Positions 43,232 through 52,563 of a stretch of 64,000 nt of DNA are shown here, piece by piece. Location: contig NZ_KE387163.1 of the NCBI RefSeq assembly GCF_000430545.1, forward strand, positions 712,439 through 776,438. Direction: 5' to 3'. A program made the position numbers and the translations under genes. Position 1 is the stretch's first letter. Each line of letters opens with the position of its first letter. The notes below the pieces were generated by a model. It was not told where the DNA came from. It saw nothing but the letters and a program-made list of their open reading frames with translations, and did not search any database. This DNA is from Tenacibaculum ovolyticum DSM 18103. GTDB taxonomy: Bacteria > Bacteroidota > Bacteroidia > Flavobacteriales > Flavobacteriaceae.

Positions 43232-45559
43232 CTATCCGATTACCTTTAATTTTGCGAATTGTAATAATAATTTCTTTTTTCCTACGGTACCAAACTTAAT
43301 TTCGGCTTTTTTATTGGGTCCTTTACCTTCTAAAGCAATTACCTCTCCTGTTCCAAAACGATTATGTTCAACAAAATTACCAACAACAATTTCTCCTTCA
43401 AATAAATTCATTTTCGGGTTTACGTCTGATACCTTTTTCATTTTACTTTTAGGAGACACCATACTTGGTTTTTCTTTTTTTGCTAAAAACTCTTTTCTTT
43501 TCTTTTGAATAGGTTTTTGAAAACGAATATTTTTGGGTGAATCATCATCAAATACACTTGCATCAATAAATCTGTTCGCCAAACCTTGAGGAACTTTAGG
43601 TGCTAAATGCTCTACAAACTTATCTTCTATTTCTTCTAAAAATCGACTAGGTTCACCATCTGTTAATTTACCCCAGCGGTAACGCGTTTGTGCATAGGTT
43701 AAATAGGCTACTTTTTCAGCTCTTGTTAAGGCTACATAAAATAAACGTCTTTCTTCTTCTAATTCACTACGTGTATTCATACTCATAGCTGAAGGGAATA
43801 AACTTTCTTCTAATCCTACAATATATACGTATGGATACTCTAATCCTTTTGATAAGTGAATTGTCATTAACGAAACCATTGGTGTATCATCACTCTCGCT
43901 ATCAAAATCAGTAGCTAAAGCTACATCTTCTAAGAAAATAGGCAATGATGCATCGTCTCCTGCTTCTATTTTATCAGTAATAAAATCTTTTATTCCATTT
44001 AATAATTCTTGAATATTTTCAACTTTATTTACGCCCTCTGGTGTACCATCTTTTTGTAAATCTTTAACTAATTGTGTTTGTTTTACAACTAAATCAGCAA
44101 TTTCAAAGGCATTCATTTTTTGTGCGTCTATTTGTAAACGCTGAATCATTCTCGTAAAATTAGCTAGCTTATTTTTTGTTCCTGTATTTATTTTTAAATC
44201 AACTTTATCTAAATTTAATAAGATATCAAAAATTGATTTTTTATAATGATTTGCAGCGATTGCTAATTTATCAATAGTCGTTGCACCTATACCTCGTGCA
44301 GGATAATTAATAATTCGTTTTAAAGCTTCTTCGTCATTTGGGTTTATTAGTATACGTAAATACGATAATAAATCTTTTATTTCTTTACGTTGATAAAAAG
44401 ACATACCCCCGTAAATTTTATATTTAATATCTTTTTTACGTAAAGCGTCTTCCATTGCTCTAGATTGCGCATTGGTACGGTATAAAATAGCAAAAGAATC
44501 ATTTGTTAATTGATTATTCATTTTGTTATCCCAAATAGATTGTGCTACAAAACGTCCTTCTTCTCCATCAGAAATTGTTCGCATTATTTTAATGCTTTCT
44601 CCTGGATCATTCGCTGTCCAAACTTCTTTATCTAGTTTTGTTTTATTTTTGTCTATTACGCTATTTGCTGCTTCTACAATATTACTTGTTGATCGATAGT
44701 TTTGCTCTAATTTAAATGTTTTAACATCAGGGTAATCTTTTTGAAAATTTAAGATGTTATTAATATTTGCTCCACGAAAACTATAAATACTTTGCGAATC
44801 ATCTCCTACTACACAAATGTTTTGAAAACGATCTGCTAAAGCTCTTACTATTAAATATTGTGAGTGGTTTGTATCTTGATACTCATCAACCATTATATAT
44901 TTAAAACGACTTTGGTATTTTGCTAGTACTTCAGGAAAACGGGTTAATAACTCGTTGGTTCTTAATAATAAATCATCAAAATCCATAGCTCCTGCCTTAA
45001 AACACCTTTCTACATAAGCTTTGTAAATATCTCCTACTCTAGGTCTACTTGCTTCTAAATCGGCTTCTTGTAAATCAGAATTTTTAAAATAGGCTCTAAC
45101 AGTTATTAAACTGTTTTTAAAAGATGAGATTCTACTTAAAATTTGCTTTGGTTTGTAACGATCTTTATCTAGCTTCATTTCTCTAATGATCGTAGATATT
45201 AATCGCACAGAATCTTGCGAATCATAGATTGTAAAATTAGATGGATATCCTAAACGGTCTGACTCTGATCGTAAAATTCTAGAAAAAACCGAGTGAAAGG
45301 TTCCCATCCATAAATTTTTAGCTTCGCTAAAACCTACAACTCCGCCAATACGTTCTTTCATTTCACGTGCTGCCTTGTTAGTAAAGGTTAGCGATAAAAT
45401 GTTAAAGGAATCGACTCCTTGCTTCATTAAATGAGCTATACGATACGTTAAAACTCTCGTTTTACCCGATCCGGCTCCTGCTATAATAATCATTGGGCCA
45501 TCTTTTTGTAAAACGGCTGCTCTTTGTGGTTCGTTAAGTTGCTCTAAATAAGTGCTCAA
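43232..45559 (-). CDS. UvrD/PcrA-type ATP-dependent DNA helicase
   Basis: 775 residues, SF1A 3'-5' helicase for repair and replication restart. Motif Q region LNEPQRAAV, Walker A AGAGSGKTR near 28-36, motif Ia LTFTNKAAREM, Walker B DEYQDTNHSQ, motif III VVGDDSQSIYSFRGA, motif IV FKLEQNYRST, motif V LMTIHLSKGLEYP and motif VI EERRLFYVALTRA are all present. The C-terminal Tudor-like segment (FVEHNRFGTGEVIALEGKG) is as in PcrA/UvrD. I do not choose between uvrD and pcrA. Confidence 0.95.
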   Translation of the reverse strand: MSTYLEQLNEPQRAAVLQKDGPMIIIAGAGSGKTRVLTYRIAHLMKQGVDSFNILSLTFTNKAAREMKERIGGVVGFSEAKNLWMGTFHSVFSRILRSESDRLGYPSNFTIYDSQDSVRLISTIIREMKLDKDRYKPKQILSRISSFKNSLITVRAYFKNSDLQEADLEASRPRVGDIYKAYVERCFKAGAMDFDDLLLRTNELLTRFPEVLAKYQSRFKYIMVDEYQDTNHSQYLIVRALADRFQNICVVGDDSQSIYSFRGANINNILNFQKDYPDVKTFKLEQNYRSTSNIVEAANSVIDKNKTKLDKEVWTANDPGESIKIMRTISDGEEGRFVAQSIWDNKMNNQLTNDSFAILYRTNAQSRAMEDALRKKDIKYKIYGGMSFYQRKEIKDLLSYLRILINPNDEEALKRIINYPARGIGATTIDKLAIAANHYKKSIFDILLNLDKVDLKINTGTKNKLANFTRMIQRLQIDAQKMNAFEIADLVVKQTQLVKDLQKDGTPEGVNKVENIQELLNGIKDFITDKIEAGDDASLPIFLEDVALATDFDSESDDTPMVSLMTIHLSKGLEYPYVYIVGLEESLFPSAMSMNTRSELEEERRLFYVALTRAEKVAYLTYAQTRYRWGKLTDGEPSRFLEEIEDKFVEHLAPKVPQGLANRFIDASVFDDDSPKNIRFQKPIQKKRKEFLAKKEKPSMVSPKSKMKKVSDVNPKMNLFEGEIVVGNFVEHNRFGTGEVIALEGKGPNKKAEIKFGTVGKKKLLLQFAKLKVIG

Positions 45560-45876
45560 TAGAAAAAGATTGAAAGAATTTTTAAAACGGAAATTTAACC
45601 ATTCTTTTAAGTATTATAAAGAATGTGCGATGTTTTTTATTCACATTTTTTACAGACTTAAAAACAGCTAAAATTACATCACCTTTTATTACATCAAATA
45701 ATTTTATTTATTTAAGCACTAGCAATAAAAAAACATGCTCTTTTTAAAATATTTTTAATTTTATAATTCCAATTTCAAGCAACTATGTTCTCCTTTTTTT
45801 TTAAAAATCACCTCTCTAGTATTAAATTTATAAATTAACTAAATATATTTTTTTTAAATTTTTTTAAATTTTCAGA
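45560..45876. other. AT-rich intergenic region, divergent promoters
   Basis: About 320 bp, very AT-rich with long T and A runs (for example 45847-45870). No gene. Holds the promoter of the helicase gene and, at its right end, the well-formed promoter of the gene at 45911. Confidence 0.55.
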
Positions 45877-45906
45877 TTGGCAATTTTAATAGGACTTGTA
45901 TATTCG
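45877..45906 (+). promoter_or_regulatory. Complete Bacteroidetes-type promoter (-33 TTG, -7 TATATTCG)
   Basis: TTG at 45877-45879, a 19-bp spacer, then TATATTCG at 45899-45906. The next ATG is at 45911, so the transcript starts almost at the start codon. This rules out an ATG at 45896, which lies upstream of the -7 element. Confidence 0.65.
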
Positions 45907-45910
45907 CATT

Positions 45911-46423
45911 ATGGAAAGTAAAATTATTGAAAGTTTAGCATATATATTACCTGCTTTAGTTACAGGTGGTGTTGCATATTTTATATTAGGTGCTTTTATT
46001 AAGCAAGATAATAACGAAAAAAAGTTTGAAGCTTTAGTTAATAAAAAACGTGAGAGTTTACCAGTAAAATTGCAAGCTTACGAACGTTTACTTTTATTTT
46101 GCGAACGTATTAATCCCACAAAATTATTACTTAGAGTAAATCCTATTGGTGATGATACTAGCAATTATTTACAACTATTAATTGCCAATATCGAGCAAGA
46201 ATATGAGCATAACATGGTACAGCAATTATATGTATCTGAAGATAGTTGGAAAGCAATTATAGCTGCTAAATTAACAATTATTTCTAAACTTAGAAAAACA
46301 GCTGAAACTGCTGAAACTGCAAAAGATTTACGCGAAATGGTGTTAATTGATTATTCTCAAAGCGAAAACCCAACACAAACATCTATTGCTTATTTAAAAC
46401 AAGCCGTTAAAAAATTAATATAA
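45911..46423 (+). CDS. Membrane-anchored conserved protein, function unknown
   Basis: 170 residues from MESKIIESL; the alternative ATG five codons upstream lies inside the promoter. One N-terminal helix (LAYILPALVTGGVAYFILGAFI) followed by a cytoplasmic, mostly helical domain with QAYERLLLFCERINPTKLLLR and an amphipathic tail. It is a family I believe is conserved in Flavobacteriia without a known role. Monocistronic, with strong terminator shared with the convergent sulfurtransferase gene. Confidence 0.75.
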   Translation: MESKIIESLAYILPALVTGGVAYFILGAFIKQDNNEKKFEALVNKKRESLPVKLQAYERLLLFCERINPTKLLLRVNPIGDDTSNYLQLLIANIEQEYEHNMVQQLYVSEDSWKAIIAAKLTIISKLRKTAETAETAKDLREMVLIDYSQSENPTQTSIAYLKQAVKKLI

Positions 46424-46454
46424 TAATGTAGATTTTAATAAAAAACAACATTCT

Positions 46455-46492
46455 AAATAACCTTCTTCTTTTGCAAAGAAGAAGGTTATTTT
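46455..46492. terminator. Bidirectional terminator
   Basis: Perfect 38-base palindrome: AAATAACCTTCTTCTTTT, GC at the centre, then the complement. Serves both convergent genes. Confidence 0.92.
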
Positions 46493-46513
46493 TTATTTAC
46501 CAATCTAAACTCA

Positions 46514-47353
46514 TTATTTTTCAATTGGTAATTCTAAATTACTAGCCCACTCGGTCCAAGAACCATCAAACACTGTATAATTTTCATTTCCTGCAACTTC
46601 ATTACCTAAAGCTAAAATACAAGCTGTAATGCCTGACCCGCAAGAAAAAACAACTTTTTCTCCTTTAGGGTTTAATGATAAAAAAATAGCCGTAAGCTCT
46701 TTAACAACTTTCATTTCTCCATTTACTTGCAACTCTGTGTATGGCAAACTTTTTGAATTCGGAATATGCCCACCTCTTAAATCTTTTCTTGGCTCTGCTA
46801 CTGTTGCATTAAATCGTGCTTTCGAACGTGCATCTAAAATACATTTCTTATCATTTGAAGCTTTCAACACTTCTCTAACATCACTTACTTTTCCTAAATC
46901 TAAATTCGCATTAAAGTCACCTTTCTTTATTTTTATTTTTTTGATTTCTTCTGTTAAAAAACCTAACTCTTGCCATTTAGGCAACCCTCCATTTAAAACC
47001 GCGACATTTTTAAAACCAAAAACTTTAAATAACCACCAAGCTCTTGCTGATGAATACACACCTATATCGTCATAAACAACAATACAGCTATCATTATTTA
47101 TTCCTAAATCTCTTACTTTTTCTTCAAAATGACTTTCATTCGGAATTGTATTTGGAAACACTCCTTTTGAATCTAAAAAAACATTTTTTAAATCAAAGAA
47201 TACTGCATTTAGTATCTGTCTCTTTTCTTTTTTATCATTTTCAGAACTTCCTACTTTAGCAATAGTTGCGTCTAAAACGATTAAATTTTCGGCACTAAAA
47301 TTTTCATACACCCAATTAACAGTAACTAATGGACCTGGAACTTTAAGTTTCAT
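46514..47353 (-). CDS. Thiosulfate/3-mercaptopyruvate sulfurtransferase
   Basis: 279 residues with two rhodanese domains. The N-terminal one is structural (CIVVYDDIGVYSSARAWWLF); the C-terminal one carries the active site CGSGITACIL, Cys about 240. CGSG(V/I)TA is the loop of mercaptopyruvate sulfurtransferases (SseA) while thiosulfate enzymes tend to have CRKGVTA, so mercaptopyruvate is the more likely donor. The linker RKDLRGGHIPNSKSLPY is typical of the family. Cytoplasmic sulfur transfer and cyanide detoxification are the usual roles. Confidence 0.92.
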   Translation of the reverse strand: MKLKVPGPLVTVNWVYENFSAENLIVLDATIAKVGSSENDKKEKRQILNAVFFDLKNVFLDSKGVFPNTIPNESHFEEKVRDLGINNDSCIVVYDDIGVYSSARAWWLFKVFGFKNVAVLNGGLPKWQELGFLTEEIKKIKIKKGDFNANLDLGKVSDVREVLKASNDKKCILDARSKARFNATVAEPRKDLRGGHIPNSKSLPYTELQVNGEMKVVKELTAIFLSLNPKGEKVVFSCGSGITACILALGNEVAGNENYTVFDGSWTEWASNLELPIEK

Positions 47354-47384
47354 TTACTTTCTTTTAATAATTCATTTTTATCTA

Positions 47385-47424
47385 AAAAAAGCATCAATGA
47401 TTATTTATACATTGATGCTTTTTA
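47385..47424. terminator. Terminator downstream of the symporter gene
   Basis: Stem AAAAAGCATCAATG / CATTGATGCTTTTT, 10-base loop. On the minus strand it follows the symporter stop by about 20 bp. Confidence 0.88.
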
Positions 47425-47446
47425 ATTTTATATATTAAGATGTTTT

Positions 47447-48772
47447 TTATTTTACTTCATCGTAATTATCATCCCAATTTTTAGGTTTAGGATCATGTAA
47501 TTTACCTACTGATTTTGCAACAATCATAGATACTGTTGCATCTCCTGTTACATTAATTGTTGTACGTAACATATCTAAAGGCCTATCTACTGCAAAAATT
47601 AACGCCAATGCTACCGGATATAAATCTTTTGGAAAACCTATAGATTCTAATACGATTACCAACATAACCATACCTGCTCCAGGAACAGCTGCACTACCAA
47701 TAGAAGCCAACAAAGCTGTTAAAACAATTGATAATTGATTTGCAAATCCTAACCCTTCCGGCCATAAAACTTGCATTACAAATACTGCCGCTACTGCTTG
47801 GTACAAACTTGTTCCATCCATATTTATAGTTGCACCTACTGGTAATACGAAACTCGACACTTCTTTATCTACACCAATATGTTCCTCTACTCTCTCCATA
47901 GTAACAGGTAATGTTGCCGCACTCGAACTTGTAGAAAAAGCTAATAACTGTGCAGGACTTAATTGTTTTAAAACCCATAATGGATTTTTCTTCGTATAAA
48001 CACTTATTAAAATTGAATAAAAAACAATCATAACTAGCAAACCTAAAACAACTACTCCTGCGTATTTTAATAAAGCTAATAAAATATCAGGGTCTCCTGA
48101 TGTTACGACAACATTTGCTAACAAAGCAAATACTGCATACGGAGAGATTAACATTATAAGGTCTACCATTTTTAAAATAGCCTCATTTAATGAATCAAAA
48201 AATTTCTTTAGTGGTTTCGCTTTTTTCTCTCCAATTAGCAACATTGAAATTCCTAAAAAAATAGTAAAGAAAATCACCTGTAACATTGCTTTATTATTAC
48301 TCATCGCACTTACAGCGTTATCTGGCACCATATCTACCACAAATTGTAAAGGCCCGACACTTTGTTGCCTTGTTGCTTCAGTAATTTTAGCTGTTATGCT
48401 AGAACTTTTAGCATAGGTATTTGTTAATTTCTCAACTGTTTCTTGCGAAATTCCGTCTCCTGGTTGAATTACATTTACCAACACTAAACCAATCGTAATA
48501 GCAATTACTGTTGTTCCTATATAGATTAACATGGTTCTTACACCTATATTTTTAAATTTAGAAATATCTTTTAAATCAGAAATCCCTTTAATTAAAGAAG
48601 CTACAATTAATGGTACTGCTATTAATTTTAATAATTTCACAAAAATAGTTCCTAATGGCTTTATCCAATCTTCAATAAAATTATCCCAGCCAAATTGCAA
48701 TGCTAAAAATCCAAATAAGATTCCTAAAACCATTCCAATTAAAATACGCCAGTGCAATGCTAATTTCTTCAT
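47447..48772 (-). CDS. Dicarboxylate/amino acid:cation symporter (DAACS/GltP family)
   Basis: 441 residues with eight predicted membrane helices plus two re-entrant loops. HP1 contains the serine-rich FSTSSSAATLPVTM, TM7 has NMDGTSLYQAVAAVFVMQ (the NMDGT signature) and HP2 AVPGAGMVMLVIVL. TM8 has DRPLDMLRTTINVTGD with the substrate-binding Asp/Arg/Asn pattern; Arg here suggests acidic substrates (glutamate, aspartate, C4-dicarboxylates). Uses Na+ or H+. Monocistronic. Confidence 0.94.
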   Translation of the reverse strand: MKKLALHWRILIGMVLGILFGFLALQFGWDNFIEDWIKPLGTIFVKLLKLIAVPLIVASLIKGISDLKDISKFKNIGVRTMLIYIGTTVIAITIGLVLVNVIQPGDGISQETVEKLTNTYAKSSSITAKITEATRQQSVGPLQFVVDMVPDNAVSAMSNNKAMLQVIFFTIFLGISMLLIGEKKAKPLKKFFDSLNEAILKMVDLIMLISPYAVFALLANVVVTSGDPDILLALLKYAGVVVLGLLVMIVFYSILISVYTKKNPLWVLKQLSPAQLLAFSTSSSAATLPVTMERVEEHIGVDKEVSSFVLPVGATINMDGTSLYQAVAAVFVMQVLWPEGLGFANQLSIVLTALLASIGSAAVPGAGMVMLVIVLESIGFPKDLYPVALALIFAVDRPLDMLRTTINVTGDATVSMIVAKSVGKLHDPKPKNWDDNYDEVK

Positions 48773-48893
48773 GTAATCTATATTATTTTTTAAAAGGTGT
48801 AAGATAAAATAAATATTTAAAATGTGACCATTAATACGTAACTTGTGTCATAATTACTATAGAACTAATTACTAATCTTATTAAAACGAAAAA

Positions 48894-49541
48894 ATGGCAG
48901 GAATTTTAGACTTATTAAACAGCGACTTAGGTAAATCGATCATATCTGGAGTAGCAGGATCAACAGGACAAGATAGCAACAAAACAAGTAGTGTTTTAAC
49001 AATGGCTTTACCTGTTTTAATGAAAGCGATGCAACGTAACTCAGCAACACCTGAAGGTGCTGAAGGTTTAATGGGTGCTTTAAACAAACATGATGGTGGA
49101 ATTTTAGATAATTTAGGAGACTTGTTTAAAGGAGGTGTAAATGATAACGTTTTACAAGACGGTGGTAATATTTTAAAGCATGTTTTAGGAAACAAACAAC
49201 AAGGTGTTGAGCAAGTAATTGGTCAAAAATCTGGTATGGATTCTGGTGCTGTAGCTAGTATTTTAAAAACTGCTGCTCCTATTTTAATGGGAGTTTTAGG
49301 AAAACAATCTCGTCAAAACAATGTAGGTAATTCTAGTGATTTAGGTGGTTTATTAGGCGGTTTATTAGGCGGGAATTCTGCACAAAAAGAACAAAGCTTT
49401 TTAGAACAAATTTTAGATGCTGATGGTGACGGAAGTATTGTTGATGATGTTGCTGGTATGGTTTTAGGAGGTAGTGGTCAACAGAAATCTGGTGGCGGAC
49501 TATTAGGCGGATTATTAGGTGGTATTTTCGGAAAAAAATAA
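48894..49541 (+). CDS. DUF937 domain protein with glycine-rich tail
   Basis: 215 residues. The N-terminal ~130 residues are the helical DUF937 (YidB-like) domain: DLLNSDLGKSIISGVAGSTG, LTMALPVLMKAMQRN and a second half VEQVIGQKSGMDSGAV. The tail has LGGLLGGLLGG blocks twice, flanking an EF-hand/dockerin-like loop DADGDGSIVDDV that could bind calcium. No signal peptide. Function of the family is unknown; its terminator overlaps the promoter of the next gene. Confidence 0.88.
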   Translation: MAGILDLLNSDLGKSIISGVAGSTGQDSNKTSSVLTMALPVLMKAMQRNSATPEGAEGLMGALNKHDGGILDNLGDLFKGGVNDNVLQDGGNILKHVLGNKQQGVEQVIGQKSGMDSGAVASILKTAAPILMGVLGKQSRQNNVGNSSDLGGLLGGLLGGNSAQKEQSFLEQILDADGDGSIVDDVAGMVLGGSGQQKSGGGLLGGLLGGIFGKK

Positions 49542-49561
49542 ATTTCACATTTTATTATATC

Positions 49562-49591
49562 AAAAAGGGTAAACATTTGTTTGCCCTTTTT
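49562..49591 (+). terminator. Terminator of the DUF937 gene, overlapping the next promoter
   Basis: Stem AAAAAGGGTAAACA / TGTTTGCCCTTTTT with one G-U pair and a two-base centre. The -33 TTG (49577-49579) of the following gene lies inside the loop. Confidence 0.8.
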
Positions 49592-49607
49592 CTTTTGACT
49601 ATTTTTG
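49577..49607 (+). promoter_or_regulatory. Promoter of the DUF6787 gene
   Basis: TTG at 49577-49579, 20-bp spacer, TATTTTTG at 49600-49607, ATG at 49613. The short distance fixes the ATG at 49613 rather than the upstream codon at 49577. Confidence 0.6.
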
Positions 49608-49612
49608 CCGCC

Positions 49613-49921
49613 ATGGAAAAATTAAAACAACGTTGGGGTTTAAATACTACTTGGGATGTAATTGCGGTATTAATCGTATTTTCTATTAACGGTTCATTTG
49701 CTTCTTGGGTTGCAAAACCTATTACTGCTTTTGTTGGACTTTCTCCAGAAACCACTTCTCCTTGGATATACTGGCCTTTGCGTATTTTACTTATTTTTCC
49801 TATTTACCAAACTACACTACCTTTAGTTGGTTGGTTATTTGGCCAATTTAAATTCTTTTGGGCTTTTGAAAAGAAATTTTTAGGTCGTATGGGATTAGGG
49901 TTTCTTTTTAAAGGTAAATAA
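49613..49921 (+). CDS. DUF6787-like small membrane protein
   Basis: 102 residues from MEKLKQRWGL. Two predicted helices (WDVIAVLIVFSINGSFASWV and WPLRILLIFPIYQTTLPLVGWLFG) and a basic C-terminus FWAFEKKFLGRMGLGFLFKGK. I recognise it as a small family from Flavobacteriia; the DUF number is from memory. Function unknown. Confidence 0.78.
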   Translation: MEKLKQRWGLNTTWDVIAVLIVFSINGSFASWVAKPITAFVGLSPETTSPWIYWPLRILLIFPIYQTTLPLVGWLFGQFKFFWAFEKKFLGRMGLGFLFKGK

Positions 49922-50155
49922 ATACCATTTTTTCTAAAGTGAAATAATTTTTATTTATTCTCTCTCTCATTACTTTCTTTATAAAGAATAGTTTTTTTGG
50001 CGAAAAACCACATTTTAAATTGTGGACATTCCATACATAACCTCCTATCTTATTTTTAAATTTACTCCCCCATAAACAACAGCAATACTTCTTTTTTATC
50101 TCTTTTATTTTAATTAACAAAAGAAATAAAGTAATTTACACAACAAAAAGAGCTT
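49922..50155. other. Intergenic region before the accessory run
   Basis: About 230 bp, AT-rich. Contains an imperfect hairpin CCACATTTTAAATTGTGG (around 50009-50026) without a T-tract. No gene seen. Confidence 0.45.
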
Positions 50156-50767
50156 GTGAAAATTAGAATGAATCTACCTACCTCATTAATTTTATTTCGA
50201 TTATTATTAGCACCAATAATTTTAATGCTAGCATATTTTATCGGAGAAAATGCCAAAATAATTATTGTAATCCTAATGTATTTAGGGTTGATTTCGGACA
50301 TCTTAGATGGAGTAATTGCTAGAAAACAGAATATTTCCTCTCCTAAACTAAGACGAATGGACAGTCAAACAGATATGGTATTTTGGCTATCTATTGGGCT
50401 TGCTACCTGGATATTATACCCTAAATTGATCGCTGATAATTCAATTGTTATTTGGACAATTCTCGGAATGGAATTAGCTTGCTACGTAATAAGCTTTATA
50501 AAATTTAAAAAAGAAACTTGCACTCATGCTTTTCTTTCCAAACTCTGGGGAATTACGCTACTAATCTCTTTCACCTCTTTAATTGGATTCAACCATGCTG
50601 GAATACCATTTTATAGCGCAGTAATAACGGGCTTAATTTCGCATATCGATGTAATTCTAATAATACTAATTTTACCTAAGTGGACTCATGATATACCAAG
50701 TGCCTATCACGCATATTTAATAAGAAAAAATATTAATTTTAGAAAGAATAAATATTTAAACGGATAA
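50156..50767 (+). CDS. CDP-alcohol phosphatidyltransferase-like membrane protein
   Basis: 203 residues using a GTG start; an ATG four codons later (MNLPTSLIL) is equally plausible. Multiple helices. The CDP-alcohol phosphotransferase motif is present as SDILDGVIARKQNISS then RRMDSQTD. The expected Gly four residues before the third Asp is replaced (Leu), but the four acidic residues and the DGxxAR block are kept. The family joins CDP-activated lipid to an alcohol, as in phosphatidylglycerol or phosphatidylserine synthesis. Substrate unknown. First of a run of plus-strand accessory genes. Confidence 0.85.
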   Translation: MKIRMNLPTSLILFRLLLAPIILMLAYFIGENAKIIIVILMYLGLISDILDGVIARKQNISSPKLRRMDSQTDMVFWLSIGLATWILYPKLIADNSIVIWTILGMELACYVISFIKFKKETCTHAFLSKLWGITLLISFTSLIGFNHAGIPFYSAVITGLISHIDVILIILILPKWTHDIPSAYHAYLIRKNINFRKNKYLNG

Positions 50768-50791
50768 ATTAAGCTATTCAAAAACAAAAGA

Positions 50792-51019
50792 ATGAGTCGC
50801 TCAAGAAAGAAGAATAAAATACACGGAAATACAACTGCAAAATCAGAAAAAGAAAACAAGCAAGGTGCAAACCGAAAATTACGTAGAACCACTAAACAAA
50901 AAGTAAATTCTGTTAAAACTATTTTACCTAAACTCCGAGAGATTTCAAATATTTGGAGTTTTAACAAAGACGGAAAAACATACAATTCAAAAATGTCTGA
51001 AAAAGAGCTACGAAAATAA
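50792..51019 (+). CDS. Small basic conserved protein
   Basis: 75 residues, very basic. It begins MSRSRKKNKIHGNTTAKSE and has NRKLRR then REISNIWSFNKDGKTY near the end. This design (MxRSRKK..I.G.T..KSEK ... NRKLRR) is shared by a widely distributed short family without a known role, as far as I recall; nucleic acid binding is plausible from the charge. It lies 24 bp after the CDP-alcohol transferase gene and 46 bp before VanW. Confidence 0.7.
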   Translation: MSRSRKKNKIHGNTTAKSEKENKQGANRKLRRTTKQKVNSVKTILPKLREISNIWSFNKDGKTYNSKMSEKELRK

Positions 51020-51065
51020 AAAAAAATCTTTTTTTCTTGTACTAACCTATTAACATAATAACAAC

Positions 51066-51872
51066 GTGAACGAAATTGAAAAACCAATTAAAAGAGGAAC
51101 CTTAAGGCTTTTTTTAGGAAAAGAATATTTTGTATTAAGACGAAAACTGAATTGGTTTTTCTCATCTAAGAAATACTCAAAACATATTAATAATAGCAAT
51201 CTTAAACACACAGTATTTAAACATAAATCACTTATTTTAAGACCTCTTAAAGATGTAGATATGTATCTTCAAGAAAACAAAAGAACAAATCTTGAAATTG
51301 CAATAAAACATTTAAATGGGATTGAAATTAAACCAAATGAGTATTTTTCACTCTGGAAATTAGTCGGGCGTCCTACTAAAAGAAAAGGTTACCTAGAGGG
51401 ATTAATTTTAAAAAGCGGGAAAATTGACAAAGATATTGGTGGTGGACTTTGCCAACTGGGTAATTTACTTTTTTGGATTTTTGCACACAGCCCTTTAACC
51501 ATTAAAGAAAGATACAGACATGGATTTGATGTTTTTCCTGACGTAAACAGAAAAGTCCCATTTGGTGCTGGAGCAACTTTATCATATAACTACATTGATC
51601 TTCAAATAAAAAATGAAACAAAGAATCATTTTGTTATTAATTTATGGATGGATAAAACACATTTGTATGGAGAACTATTATCAAAAGAAAAGTTAAATGA
51701 ATCTTATAAAATTGAGGAAAGAAACCATCAAATAAAGCAGCAATCTTGGGGTGGATACTCAAGACACAATCAAATTATTAAAGTAATTTCAACAGAAAAT
51801 TCTGAAACAGAAAAAATTATTGTCGAAAACCACGCTATTATGATGTATAATCCATTTCTTAAAAATAAATAA
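51066..51872 (+). CDS. VanW family protein
   Basis: 268 residues with a GTG start (the neighbour at 50156 also uses GTG in its long form). Family features: NGIEIKPNEYFSLWKLVGRPTKRKGYLEG, GGGLCQLGNLLFW and GAGATLSYNYIDLQIKN. VanW was first seen in a vancomycin resistance cluster but is common in other bacteria and its activity is not known, so the gene does not imply resistance. No signal peptide is apparent. It is followed by a Crp/Fnr-type regulator gene. Confidence 0.87.
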   Translation: MNEIEKPIKRGTLRLFLGKEYFVLRRKLNWFFSSKKYSKHINNSNLKHTVFKHKSLILRPLKDVDMYLQENKRTNLEIAIKHLNGIEIKPNEYFSLWKLVGRPTKRKGYLEGLILKSGKIDKDIGGGLCQLGNLLFWIFAHSPLTIKERYRHGFDVFPDVNRKVPFGAGATLSYNYIDLQIKNETKNHFVINLWMDKTHLYGELLSKEKLNESYKIEERNHQIKQQSWGGYSRHNQIIKVISTENSETEKIIVENHAIMMYNPFLKNK

Positions 51873-51924
51873 AGTAATCATTACGTAAACCTATAACTAA
51901 AAAAGACTATCTAGAAACTAAAAA

Positions 51925-52500
51925 ATGACAAATTTTTCCAAACTCTCTAATTTTTTTAAAACTGAATATTCATTAAATCAAGATGGAATAGAAGAACTAT
52001 TTTCACTAATTAAGGTTATAAAACACAAAAAAGGAAGTTTATTAATTCAAGCTCAAAGCAAAGAAAAGCAACTTCGATTTCTAAATAAAGGAATAGTAAG
52101 AGAATACTACTCTAATCAAGAAAAAGAAGTAAATATTAATTTTTACATAAAACCACAATTTATTTCCGACTTGCTAACGTTTAGCCAGAATTCTAACACT
52201 AACAAAAATCAGGAATGTCTTTCTTCTGTTGAAGTTTTATGCATTGATAGAAATCCTTTTTTTGATTTATTAGAAAAATACCAATGCGGTAAATCTTTTA
52301 TTGATGCATCATTTCAAAAACTACTAAAACAAAAAGAAATGCTAGAGTTTAATCGGGTTACTAAAACACCAGAAGAGTTATACAACGAGTTATTCATCTA
52401 TAAACCAGAATGGCTTCAATCAATTCCACAATACCACATCGCCTCATACTTAAACATAACCCCTGAAACATTAAGCCGTATTAGAAAACGTACTTCTTGA
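51925..52500 (+). CDS. Crp/Fnr-family transcriptional regulator
   Basis: 191 residues. N-terminal cyclic-nucleotide-binding-like barrel (KKGSLLIQAQSKEKQLRFLNKGIVREYY) with an acidic or neutral ligand pocket lacking the RxS motif of true cAMP binding, and a C-terminal helix-turn-helix YHIASYLNITPETLSRIRK. Proteins of this short type are common in Bacteroidetes next to the enzyme they control. The next gene, 64 bp downstream, is an MBL hydrolase, which may be its target. Confidence 0.88.
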   Translation: MTNFSKLSNFFKTEYSLNQDGIEELFSLIKVIKHKKGSLLIQAQSKEKQLRFLNKGIVREYYSNQEKEVNINFYIKPQFISDLLTFSQNSNTNKNQECLSSVEVLCIDRNPFFDLLEKYQCGKSFIDASFQKLLKQKEMLEFNRVTKTPEELYNELFIYKPEWLQSIPQYHIASYLNITPETLSRIRKRTS

Positions 52501-52563
52501 TTTGAATCAATGGAAATAACCATGCTATACTAGACTTTTGTATAAATTTAAAACACATACAAA

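Noticed and set aside
48881-49195. Minus-strand ORF of 104 residues opposite DUF937
   Set aside because: Antisense shadow of a well-supported gene; composition follows the other strand.
51066-51872. VanW as evidence of vancomycin resistance
   Set aside because: No vanA/H/X-type genes are nearby; VanW alone has no shown resistance role.
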